Below are positions 35,621 to 48,040 of a DNA stretch of 64,000 bases, piece by piece. Source of the DNA: Ptiloglossa arizonensis (Eukaryota; Arthropoda; Insecta; Hymenoptera; Colletidae); NCBI RefSeq assembly GCF_051014685.1, contig NW_027478857.1, forward strand, positions 248,001 to 312,000. Reading direction: 5' to 3'. Within the stretch, counting starts at the first letter, position 1. The number at the start of each line of letters is the position of its first letter. The translations under genes and the position numbers were made by a program. The notes under the pieces were generated by a model. That model was given only the letters and a program-made list of their open reading frames with translations. It did not search any database and was not told the origin of the DNA.

Positions 35621-38600
35621 GCGTACTTCTCCCCTAGGCCGTTCTAGTCATCCGTTTCGAGCATCAGAACTGCGAAAATTTTGCGTTTCTAAAGCGTTTC
35701 TTACCTCCAAACTACCATATCTCGCGAAAGGATTCACCAATCCGCAAAATTTCTGTTGCTTCTGAAAGTAGAAACTCGCCCCATTACAACGGTATGTGTA
35801 GTTTTCCCCTAGGCCGTTCTAGTTATTCGTTTCGAGCATCAGAACTGCGAAAATTTGGAGTTTCTCAAGCGTTTCTTACATCAAAACTGCCATATCTCGC
35901 GAACGGATTGACCAATCCGCAAAGTTTCTGTTGCATCTGAAAGTAGAAAGTCGCCCCATTACAACGGTATGAGTAGTTTTCCCCTAGGCCGTTCTATTTA
36001 TTCGTTTCGAGCATCAGAACTGCGAAAATTTAGAGTTTCTCAAGCGTTTCTTACCTCAAAACTGCCATATCTCGCGAACGGATTGACCAATCCGCAAAGT
36101 TTCTGTTGCATCTGAAAGTAGAAACTCGCCCCATTACAACGGTATGTGTAGTTTTCCCCTAGGCCGTTCTAGTTATTCGTTTCGAGCATCAGAACTGCGA
36201 AAATTTGGAGTTTCTCAAGCGTTTCTTACATCAAAACTGCCATATCTCGCGAACGGATTGACCAATCCGCAAAGTTTCTGTTGCATCTGAAAGTAGAAAC
36301 TCGCCCCATTACAACGGTATGTGTAGTTTTCCCCTAGGCCGTTCTAGTTATTCGTTTCGAGCATCAGAACTGCGAAAATTTGGAGTTTCTCAAGCGTTTC
36401 TTACCTCAAAACTGCCATATCTCGCGAACGGATTGACCAATCCGCAAAGTTTCTGTTGCATCTGAAAGTAGAAACTCGCCCCATTACAACGGTATGTGTA
36501 GTTTTCCCCTAGGCCGTTCTAGTTATTCGTTTCGAGCATCAGAACTGCGAAAATTTGGAGTTTCTCAAGCGTTTCTTACCTCAAAACTGCCATATCTCGC
36601 GAACGGATTGACCAATCCGCAAAGTTTCTGTTGCATCTGAAAGTAGAAACTCGCCCCATTACAAAGGTGTGTGTAGTTTTCCCCTAGGCCGTTCTAGTTA
36701 TTCGTTTCGAGCATCAGAACTGCGAAAATTTGGAGTTTCTCAAGCATTTCTTACCTCAAAACTGCCATATCTCGCGAACGGATTGACCAATCCGCAAAGT
36801 TTCTGTTGCATCTGAAAGTAGAAACTCGCCCCATTACAACGGTATCTGTAGTTTTCCCCTAGGCCGTTCTAGTTATTCGTGTCGAGCATCAGAACTGCGA
36901 AAATTTGGAGTTTCTCAAGCGTTTCTTGCCTCAAAACTGCCATATCTCGCGAACGGATTGACCAATCCGCAAAGTTTCTGTTGCATCTGAAAGTAGAAAC
37001 TCGCCCCATTGCAACGGTATGTGTTGTTTCCCCCTAGGCCGTTCTAGTTATTCGTTTCGAGCATCAGAACTGCGAAAATTTTGAGTTTCACAAGCGTTTC
37101 TTACCTCAAAACTGCCATATCTCGCGAACGGATTGACCAATCCGCAAAGTTTCTGTTGCATCTGAAAGTAGAAACTCGCCCCATTACAACGGTATGAGTA
37201 GTTTTCCCCTAGGCCGTTCTAGTTATTCGTTTCGAGCATCAGAACTGCGAAAATTTGGAGTTTCTCAACGTTTCTTACCTCAAAACTGCCACATCTCGCG
37301 AACGGATTGACCAATCCGCAAAGTTTCTGTTGCATCTGAAAGTAGAAACTCGCCCCATTACAACGGTATGTGTAGTTTTCCCCTAGGCCGTTCTAGTTAT
37401 TCGTTTCGAGCATCAGAACTGCGAAAATTTTGAGTTTCTCAAGCGTTTCTTATTTCCAAACTGCCATATCTCGCGAACGGAATATCCAATCCGCAAAATT
37501 TCTGTTGCATCTGAAAGTAGAAACTCGCCCGATTACAACGGTATGCGTACTTTTCCCCTAGGCCGTTCTAGTTATTCGTTTCGAGCATCAGAACTGCGAA
37601 AATTTTGAGTTTCTCAAGCGTTTCTTACCTCAAAACTGCCATATCTCGCGAACGGATTAACCAATCCGCAAAGTTTCTGTTGCATCTGAAAGTAGAAACT
37701 CGCCCCATTACAACGGTATGCGTACTTTTCCCCTAGGCCGTACTAGTTACTCGTTTCGAGCATCAGAACTGCGAAAATTTTGAGTTTCTCAAGCGTTTCT
37801 TATTTCCAAACTGCCATATCTCGCGAACGGATTGACCAATCCGCAAAATTTCTGTTGCATCTGAAAGTAGAAACTCGCCCGATTACAACGGTATGCGTAC
37901 TTTTCCCCTAGGCCGTTCTAGTTATTCGTTTCGAGCATCAGAACTGCGAAAATTTTGAGTTTCTCAAGCGTTTCTTACCTCCAAACTGCCATATCTCGCG
38001 AACGGATTGACCAATCCGCAAAATTTCTGTTGCATCTGAAAGTAGAAACTCGCCCGATTACAACGGTATGCGTACTTTTCCCCTAGGCCGTTCTAGTTAC
38101 TCGTTTCGAGCATCAGAACTGCGAAAATTTTGAGTTTCTCAAGCGTTTCTTATCTCCAAACTGCCATATCTCGCGGACGGAATGACCAATCCGCATGATT
38201 TCTGTTGCATCTGAAAGTAGAAACTCGCCCGATTACAACGGTATGCGTACTTCTCCCCTAGGCCGTTCTAGTCATCCGTTTCGAGCATCAGAACTGCGAA
38301 AATTTTGAGTTTCTAAAGCGTTTCTTACCTCCAAACTACCATATCTCGCGAAAGGATTCACCAATCCGCAAAATTTCTGTTGCTTCTGAAAGTAGAAACT
38401 TGCCCGATTACAACTGTATGCGCACTTTTCCCCTAGGCCGTTCTAGTTATTCGTTTCGAGCATCAGAACTGCGAAAATTTTGAGTTTCTCAAGCGTTTCT
38501 TACATCCAAACGGCCAAATCTCGCGAACGGATTGACCATTCCGCATGATTTCTGCTGCATCTGAAAGTAGAAACTCGCCCGATTACAAAGGTATGCGCAC

Positions 38601-39294
38601 TTTTCCCCTAGGCCGTTCTAGTTATTCGTGTCGAGCATCAGAACTGCGAAAACTTTGAGTTTCTCAAGCGTTTCTTACCTCCAAACTACCATATCTCGCG
38701 AACGGATTCACCAATCCGCAAAATTTCTGTTGCTTCTGAAAGTAGAAACTCGCCCGATTACAACGGTTTGCGTACTTCTCCCCTAGGCCGTGGTAGTCAT
38801 TCGTTTCGAGCATCAGAACTGCGAAAATTATGAGTTTCTCAAGCGTTTCTTACCTCCAAACTGCCATATCTCGCGAACGGATTGACCAATCCGCAAAATT
38901 TCTGTTGCATCTGGAAGTAGAAACTCGCCCGATTACAACGGTATGTGTAGTTTTCCCCTAGGCCGTTCTAGTTATTCGTTTCGAGCATCAGAACTGAGCA
39001 AATTTTGAGTTTCTCAAGCGTTTCTTACGTCCAAACTGCCATTTCTCGCGAACGGATCGACCAATCCGCAAAATTTCTGTTGCTTCTGAAAGTAGAAACT
39101 CGTCCGATTACAACGGTATGCGTACTTCTCCCCTGGGCCGTTGTAGTCATTCGTTTCGAGCATCAGAAATGCGAAAATTTTGAGTTTCTCAAGCGTTTCT
39201 TATCTCCAAACTGCCATATCTCGCAAACGGATTGATCCATCCGCAAAATTTCTGTTGCATCTGAAAGTAGATACTCGCTCGATTACAACGGTAT
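35621..39294 (+). repeat. 3,674-bp HOR (21 monomers), copy 1
   Basis: It starts at GCGTACTTCTCC with GTCATCCG and TTTTGCGTTTCTAAAG, and ends with GATCCATCC and AGATACTCGCTCG. TTTTGCG at 35,679 recurs at 39,353 (3,674 bp). The length is 21 monomers minus one deletion (TCTCAACG near 37,264). Order: B entry, A from about 35,783 to 37,430, a GGAATATCC B monomer, an A/B junction monomer, then about nine B monomers. The sharp A/B pattern makes the unit easy to align with the next two. Confidence 0.9.
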
Positions 39295-42200
39295 GCGTAC
39301 TTCTCCCCTAGGCCGTTCTAGTCATCCGTTTCGAGCATCAGAACTGCGAAAATTTTGCGTTTCTAAAGCGTTTCTTACCTCCAAACTACCATATCTCGCG
39401 AAAGGATTCACCAATCCGCAAAATTTCTGTTGCTTCTGAAAGTAGAAACTCGCCCCATTACAACGGTATGTGTAGTTTTCCCCTAGGCCGTTCTAGTTAT
39501 TCGTTTCGAGCATCAGAACTGCGAAAATTTGGAGTTTCTCAAGCGTTTCTTACATCAAAACTGCCATATCTCGCGAACGGATTGACCAATCCGCAAAGTT
39601 TCTGTTGCATCTGAAAGTAGAAAGTCGCCCCATTACAACGGTATGAGTAGTTTTCCCCTAGGCCGTTCTATTTATTCGTTTCGAGCATCAGAACTGCGAA
39701 AATTTAGAGTTTCTCAAGCGTTTCTTACCTCAAAACTGCCATATCTCGCGAACGGATTGACCAATCCGCAAAGTTTCTGTTGCATCTGAAAGTAGAAACT
39801 CGCCCCATTACAACGGTATGTGTAGTTTTCCCCTAGGCCGTTCTAGTTATTCGTTTCGAGCATCAGAACTGCGAAAATTTGGAGTTTCTCAAGCGTTTCT
39901 TACATCAAAACTGCCATATCTCGCGAACGGATTGACCAATCCGCAAAGTTTCTGTTGCATCTGAAAGTAGAAACTCGCCCCATTACAACGGTATGTGTAG
40001 TTTTCCCCTAGGCCGTTCTAGTTATTCGTTTCGAGCATCAGAACTGCGAAAATTTGGAGTTTCTCAAGCGTTTCTTACCTCAAAACTGCCATATCTCGCG
40101 AACGGATTGACCAATCCGCAAAGTTTCTGTTGCATCTGAAAGTAGAAACTCGCCCCATTACAACGGTATGTGTAGTTTTCCCCTAGGCCGTTCTAGTTAT
40201 TCGTTTCGAGCATCAGAACTGCGAAAATTTGGAGTTTCTCAAGCGTTTCTTACCTCAAAACTGCCATATCTCGCGAACGGATTGACCAATCCGCAAAGTT
40301 TCTGTTGCATCTGAAAGTAGAAACTCGCCCCATTACAAAGGTGTGTGTAGTTTTCCCCTAGGCCGTTCTAGTTATTCGTTTCGAGCATCAGAACTGCGAA
40401 AATTTGGAGTTTCTCAAGCATTTCTTACCTCAAAACTGCCATATCTCGCGAACGGATTGACCAATCCGCAAAGTTTCTGTTGCATCTGAAAGTAGAAACT
40501 CGCCCCATTACAACGGTATCTGTAGTTTTCCCCTAGGCCGTTCTAGTTATTCGTGTCGAGCATCAGAACTGCGAAAATTTGGAGTTTCTCAAGCGTTTCT
40601 TGCCTCAAAACTGCCATATCTCGCGAACGGATTGACCAATCCGCAAAGTTTCTGTTGCATCTGAAAGTAGAAACTCGCCCCATTGCAACGGTATGTGTTG
40701 TTTCCCCCTAGGCCGTTCTAGTTATTCGTTTCGAGCATCAGAACTGCGAAAATTTTGAGTTTCACAAGCGTTTCTTACCTCAAAACTGCCATATCTCGCG
40801 AACGGATTGACCAATCCGCAAAGTTTCTGTTGCATCTGAAAGTAGAAACTCGCCCCATTACAACGGTATGAGTAGTTTTCCCCTAGGCCGTTCTAGTTAT
40901 TCGTTTCGAGCATCAGAACTGCGAAAATTTGGAGTTTCTCAACGTTTCTTACCTCAAAACTGCCACATCTCGCGAACGGATTGACCAATCCGCAAAGTTT
41001 CTGTTGCATCTGAAAGTAGAAACTCGCCCCATTACAACGGTATGTGTAGTTTTCCCCTAGGCCGTTCTAGTTATTCGTTTCGAGCATCAGAACTGCGAAA
41101 ATTTTGAGTTTCTCAAGCGTTTCTTATTTCCAAACTGCCATATCTCGCGAACGGAATATCCAATCCGCAAAATTTCTGTTGCATCTGAAAGTAGAAACTC
41201 GCCCGATTACAACGGTATGCGTACTTTTCCCCTAGGCCGTTCTAGTTATTCGTTTCGAGCATCAGAACTGCGAAAATTTTGAGTTTCTCAAGCGTTTCTT
41301 ACCTCAAAACTGCCATATCTCGCGAACGGATTAACCAATCCGCAAAGTTTCTGTTGCATCTGAAAGTAGAAACTCGCCCCATTACAACGGTATGCGTACT
41401 TTTCCCCTAGGCCGTACTAGTTACTCGTTTCGAGCATCAGAACTGCGAAAATTTTGAGTTTCTCAAGCGTTTCTTATTTCCAAACTGCCATATCTCGCGA
41501 ACGGATTGACCAATCCGCAAAGTTTCTGTTGCATCTGAAAGTAGAAACTCGCCCCATTACAACGGTATGAGTAGTTTTCCCCTAGGCCGTTCTAGTTATT
41601 CGTTTCGAGCATCAGAACTGCGAAAATTTGGAGTTTCTCAACGTTTCTTACCTCAAAACTGCCACATCTCGCGAACGGATTGACCAATCCGCAAAGTTTC
41701 TGTTGCATCTGAAAGTAGAAACTCGCCCCATTACAAAGGTGTGTGTAGTTTTCCCCTAGGCCGTTCTAGTTATTCGTTTCGAGCATCAGAACTGCGAAAA
41801 TTTGGAGTTTCTCAAGCATTTCTTACCTCAAAACTGCCATATCTCGCGAACGGATTGACCAATCCGCAAAGTTTCTGTTGCATCTGAAAGTAGAAACTCG
41901 CCCCATTACAACGGTATCTGTAGTCTTCCCCTAGGCCGTTCTAGTTATTCGTGTCGAGCATCAGAACTGCGAAAATTTGGAGTTTCTCAAGCGTTTCTTG
42001 CCTCAAAACTGCCATATCTCGCGAACGGATTGACCAATCCGCAAAGTTTCTGTTGCATCTGAAAGTAGAAACTCGCCCCATTGCAACGGTATGTGTTGTT
42101 TCCCCCTAGGCCGTTCTAGTTATTCGTTTCGAGCATCAGAACTGCGAAAATTTTGAGTTTCACAAGCGTTTCTTACCTCAAAACTGCCATATCTCGCGAA

Positions 42201-44366
42201 CGGATTGACCAATCCGCAAAGTTTCTGTTGCATCTGAAAGTAGAAACTCGCCCCATTACAACGGTATGAGTAGTTTTCCCCTAGGCCGTTCTAGTTATTC
42301 GTTTCGAGCATCAGAACTGCGAAAATTTGGAGTTTCTCAACGTTTCTTACCTCAAAACTGCCACATCTCGCGAACGGATTGACCAATCCGCAAAGTTTCT
42401 GTTGCATCTGAAAGTAGAAACTCGCCCCATTACAACGGTATGTGTAGTTTTCCCCTAGGCCGTTCTAGTTATTCGTTTCGAGCATCAGAACTGCGAAAAT
42501 TTTGAGTTTCTCAAGCGTTTCTTATTTCCAAACTGCCATATCTCGCGAACGGAATATCCAATCCGCAAAATTTCTGTTGCATCTGAAAGTAGAAACTCGC
42601 CCGATTACAACGGTATGCGTACTTTTCCCCTAGGCCGTTCTAGTTATTCGTTTCGAGCATCAGAACTGCGAAAATTTTGAGTTTCTCAAGCGTTTCTTAC
42701 CTCAAAACTGCCATATCTCGCGAACGGATTAACCAATCCGCAAAGTTTCTGTTGCATCTGAAAGTAGAAACTCGCCCCATTACAACGGTATGCGTACTTT
42801 TCCCCTAGGCCGTACTAGTTACTCGTTTCGAGCATCAGAACTGCGAAAATTTTGAGTTTCTCAAGCGTTTCTTATTTCCAAACTGCCATATCTCGCGAAC
42901 GGATTGACCAATCCGCAAAATTTCTGTTGCATCTGAAAGTAGAAACTCGCCCGATTACAACGGTATGCGTACTTTTCCCCTAGGCCGTTCTAGTTATTCG
43001 TTTCGAGCATCAGAACTGCGAAAATTTTGAGTTTCTCAAGCGTTTCTTACCTCCAAACTGCCATATCTCGCGAACGGATTGACCAATCCGCAAAATTTCT
43101 GTTGCATCTGAAAGTAGAAACTCGCCCGATTACAACGGTATGCGTACTTTTCCCCTAGGCCGTTCTAGTTACTCGTTTCGAGCATCAGAACTGCGAAAAT
43201 TTTGAGTTTCTCAAGCGTTTCTTATCTCCAAACTGCCATATCTCGCGGACGGAATGACCAATCCGCATGATTTCTGTTGCATCTGAAAGTAGAAACTCGC
43301 CCGATTACAACGGTATGCGTACTTCTCCCCTAGGCCGTTCTAGTCATCCGTTTCGAGCATCAGAACTGCGAAAATTTTGAGTTTCTAAAGCGTTTCTTAC
43401 CTCCAAACTACCATATCTCGCGAAAGGATTCACCAATCCGCAAAATTTCTGTTGCTTCTGAAAGTAGAAACTTGCCCGATTACAACTGTATGCGCACTTT
43501 TCCCCTAGGCCGTTCTAGTTATTCGTTTCGAGCATCAGAACTGCGAAAATTTTGAGTTTCTCAAGCGTTTCTTACATCCAAACGGCCAAATCTCGCGAAC
43601 GGATTGACCATTCCGCATGATTTCTGCTGCATCTGAAAGTAGAAACTCGCCCGATTACAAAGGTATGCGCACTTTTCCCCTAGGCCGTTCTAGTTATTCG
43701 TGTCGAGCATCAGAACTGCGAAAACTTTGAGTTTCTCAAGCGTTTCTTACCTCCAAACTACCATATCTCGCGAACGGATTCACCAATCCGCAAAATTTCT
43801 GTTGCTTCTGAAAGTAGAAACTCGCCCGATTACAACGGTTTGCGTACTTCTCCCCTAGGCCGTGGTAGTCATTCGTTTCGAGCATCAGAACTGCGAAAAT
43901 TATGAGTTTCTCAAGCGTTTCTTACCTCCAAACTGCCATATCTCGCGAACGGATTGACCAATCCGCAAAATTTCTGTTGCATCTGGAAGTAGAAACTCGC
44001 CCGATTACAACGGTATGTGTAGTTTTCCCCTAGGCCGTTCTAGTTATTCGTTTCGAGCATCAGAACTGAGCAAATTTTGAGTTTCTCAAGCGTTTCTTAC
44101 GTCCAAACTGCCATTTCTCGCGAACGGATCGACCAATCCGCAAAATTTCTGTTGCTTCTGAAAGTAGAAACTCGTCCGATTACAACGGTATGCGTACTTC
44201 TCCCCTGGGCCGTTGTAGTCATTCGTTTCGAGCATCAGAAATGCGAAAATTTTGAGTTTCTCAAGCGTTTCTTATCTCCAAACTGCCATATCTCGCAAAC
44301 GGATTGATCCATCCGCAAAATTTCTGTTGCATCTGAAAGTAGATACTCGCTCGATTACAACGGTAT
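39295..44366 (+). repeat. 3,674-bp HOR, copy 2, enlarged to 5,072 bp
   Basis: Same start and end markers as copy 1, but 1,398 bp longer. The series ACAAAGGTGTG, AGCATTTC, TATCTGTAG, ATTGCAACGG, CACAAG and TCTCAACG occurs twice, with ACAAAG at 40,335 and 41,733 (8 monomers minus two deletions). Outside the insert it follows copy 1 closely; one private change is GTAGTCTTCC near 41,923. Confidence 0.9.
40335..41732 (+). repeat. 1,398-bp (8-monomer) internal partial duplication
   Basis: Two abnormal joins define it. Near 41,500-41,521 a TATTTCCAAAC (B) monomer continues directly into CAAAGTTTCTG and TATGAGTAG (A). After the following TCTCAACG monomer, the array returns at about 41,733 to ACAAAGGTGTG, which normally lies five monomers upstream of that deletion mark. 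Two template switches or two unequal exchanges are needed to explain the order. Confidence 0.8.
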
Positions 44367-47300
44367 GCGTACTTCTCCCCTAGGCCGTTCTAGTCATCCG
44401 TTTCGAGCATCAGAACTGCGAAAATTTTGCGTTTCTAAAGCGTTTCTTACCTCCAAACTACCATATCTCGCGAAAGGATTCACCAATCCGCAAAATTTCT
44501 GTTGCTTCTGAAAGTAGAAACTCGCCCCATTACAACGGTATGTGTAGTTTTCCCCTAGGCCGTTCTAGTTATTCGTTTCGAGCATCAGAACTGCGAAAAT
44601 TTGGAGTTTCTCAAGCGTTTCTTACATCAAAACTGCCATATCTCGCGAACGGATTGACCAATCCGCAAAGTTTCTGTTGCATCTGAAAGTAGAAAGTCGC
44701 CCCATTACAACGGTATGAGTAGTTTTCCCCTAGGCCGTTCTATTTATTCGTTTCGAGCATCAGAACTGCGAAAATTTAGAGTTTCTCAAGCGTTTCTTAC
44801 CTCAAAACTGCCATATCTCGCGAACGGATTGACCAATCCGCAAAGTTTCTGTTGCATCTGAAAGTAGAAACTCGCCCCATTACAACGGTATGTGTAGTTT
44901 TCCCCTAGGCCGTTCTAGTTATTCGTTTCGAGCATCAGAACTGCGAAAATTTGGAGTTTCTCAAGCGTTTCTTACATCAAAACTGCCATATCTCGCGAAC
45001 GGATTGACCAATCCGCAAAGTTTCTGTTGCATCTGAAAGTAGAAACTCGCCCCATTACAACGGTATGTGTAGTTTTCCCCTAGGCCGTTCTAGTTATTCG
45101 TTTCGAGCATCAGAACTGCGAAAATTTGGAGTTTCTCAAGCGTTTCTTACCTCAAAACTGCCATATCTCGCGAACGGATTGACCAATCCGCAAAGTTTCT
45201 GTTGCATCTGAAAGTAGAAACTCGCCCCATTACAACGGTATGTGTAGTTTTCCCCTAGGCCGTTCTAGTTATTCGTTTCGAGCATCAGAACTGCGAAAAT
45301 TTGGAGTTTCTCAAGCGTTTCTTACCTCAAAACTGCCATATCTCGCGAACGGATTGACCAATCCGCAAAGTTTCTGTTGCATCTGAAAGTAGAAACTCGC
45401 CCCATTACAAAGGTGTGTGTAGTTTTCCCCTAGGCCGTTCTAGTTATTCGTTTCGAGCATCAGAACTGCGAAAATTTGGAGTTTCTCAAGCATTTCTTAC
45501 CTCAAAACTGCCATATCTCGCGAACGGATTGACCAGTCCGCAAAGTTTCTGTTGCATCTGAAAGTAGAAACTCGCCCCATTACAACGGTATCTGTAGTTT
45601 TCCCCTAGGCCGTTCTAGTTATTCGTGTCGAGCATCAGAACTGCGAAAATTTGGAGTTTCTCAAGCGTTTCTTGCCTCAAAACTGCCATATCTCGCGAAC
45701 GGATTGACCAATCCGCAAAGTTTCTGTTGCATCTGAAAGTAGAAACTCGCCCCATTGCAACGGTATGTGTTGTTTCCCCCTAGGCCGTTCTAGTTATTCG
45801 TTTCGAGCATCAGAACTGCGAAAATTTTGAGTTTCACAAGCGTTTCTTACCTCAAAACTGCCATATCTCGCGAACGGATTGACCAATCCGCAAAGTTTCT
45901 GTTGCATCTGAAAGTAGAAACTCGCCCCATTACAACGGTATGAGTAGTTTTCCCCTAGGCCGTTCTAGTTATTCGTTTCGAGCATCAGAACTGCGAAAAT
46001 TTGGAGTTTCTCAACGTTTCTTACCTCAAAACTGCCACATCTCGCGAACGGATTGACCAATCCGCAAAGTTTCTGTTGCATCTGAAAGTAGAAACTCGCC
46101 CCATTACAACGGTATGTGTAGTTTTCCCCTAGGCCGTTCTAGTTATTCGTTTCGAGCATCAGAACTGCGAAAATTTTGAGTTTCTCAAGCGTTTCTTATT
46201 TCCAAACTGCCATATCTCGCGAACGGAATATCCAATCCGCAAAATTTCTGTTGCATCTGAAAGTAGAAACTCGCCCGATTACAACGGTATGCGTACTTTT
46301 CCCCTAGGCCGTTCTAGTTATTCGTTTCGAGCATCAGAACTGCGAAAATTTTGAGTTTCTCAAGCGTTTCTTACCTCAAAACTGCCATATCTCGCGAACG
46401 GATTAACCAATCCGCAAAGTTTCTGTTGCATCTGAAAGTAGAAACTCGCCCCATTACAACGGTATGCGTACTTTTCCCCTAGGCCGTACTAGTTACTCGT
46501 TTCGAGCATCAGAACTGCGAAAATTTTGAGTTTCTCAAGCGTTTCTTATATCCAAACTGCCATATCTCGCGAACGGATTGACCAATCCGCAAAATTTCTG
46601 TTGCATCTGAAAGTAGAAACTCGCCCGATTACAACGGTATGCGTACTTTTCCCCTAGGCCGTTCTAGTTATTCGTTTCGAGCATCAGAACTGCGAAAATT
46701 TTGAGTTTCTCAAGCGTTTCTTACCTCCAAACTGCCATATCTCGCGAACGGATTGACCAATCCGCAAAATTTCTGTTGCATCTGAAAGTAGAAACTCGCC
46801 CGATTACAACGGTATGCGTACTTTTCCCCTAGGCCGTTCTAGTTACTCGTTTCGAGCATCAGAACTGCGAAAATTTTGAGTTTCTCAAGCGTTTCTTATC
46901 TCCAAACTGCCATATCTCGCGGACGGAATGACCAATCCGCATGATTTCTGTTGCATCTGAAAGTAGAAACTCGCCCGATTACAACGGTATGCGTACTTCT
47001 CCCCTAGGCCGTTCTAGTCATCCGTTTCGAGCATCAGAACTGCGAAAATTTTGAGTTTCTAAAGCGTTTCTTACCTCCAAACTACCATATCTCGCGAAAG
47101 GATTCACCAATCCGCAAAATTTCTGTTGCTTCTGAAAGTAGAAACTTGCCCGATTACAACTGTATGCGCACTTTTCCCCTAGGCCGTTCTAGTTATTCGT
47201 TTCGAGCATCAGAACTGCGAAAATTTTGAGTTTCTCAAGCGTTTCTTACATCCAAACGGCCAAATCTCGCGAACGGATTGACCATTCCGCATGATTTCTG

Positions 47301-48040
47301 CTGCATCTGAAAGTAGAAACTCGCCCGATTACAAAGGTATGCGCACTTTTCCCCTAGGCCGTTCTAGTTATTCGTGTCGAGCATCAGAACTGCGAAAACT
47401 TTGAGTTTCTCAAGCGTTTCTTACCTCCAAACTACCATATCTCGCGAACGGATTCACCAATCCGCAAAATTTCTGTTGCTTCTGAAAGTAGAAACTCGCC
47501 CGATTACAACGGTTTGCGTACTTCTCCCCTAGGCCGTGGTAGTCATTCGTTTCGAGCATCAGAACTGCGAAAATTATGAGTTTCTCAAGCGTTTCTTACC
47601 TCCAAACTGCCATATCTCGCGAACGGATTGACCAATCCGCAAAATTTCTGTTGCATCTGGAAGTAGAAACTCGCCCGATTACAACGGTATGTGTAGTTTT
47701 CCCCTAGGCCGTTCTAGTTATTCGTTTCGAGCATCAGAACTGAGCAAATTTTGAGTTTCTCAAGCGTTTCTTACGTCCAAACTGCCATTTCTCGCGAACG
47801 GATCGACCAATCCGCAAAATTTCTGTTGCTTCTGAAAGTAGAAACTCGTCCGATTACAACGGTATGCGTACTTCTCCCCTGGGCCGTTGTAGTCATTCGT
47901 TTCGAGCATCAGAAATGCGAAAATTTTGAGTTTCTCAAGCGTTTCTTATCTCCAAACTGCCATATCTCGCAAACGGATTGATCCATCCGCAAAATTTCTG
48001 TTGCATCTGAAAGTAGATACTCGCTCGATTACAACGGTAT
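44367..48040 (+). repeat. 3,674-bp HOR (21 monomers), copy 3
   Basis: It matches copy 1 over its whole length with the single TCTCAACG deletion near 46,011. Private changes noticed are GACCAGTCC near 45,533 and TATATCC in place of TATTTCC near 46,549. At 48,041 the expected GCGTACTTCTCC is replaced by GCGCACTTTTCC and the array enters the B block. Three copies with so few differences indicate recent amplification. Confidence 0.9.
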
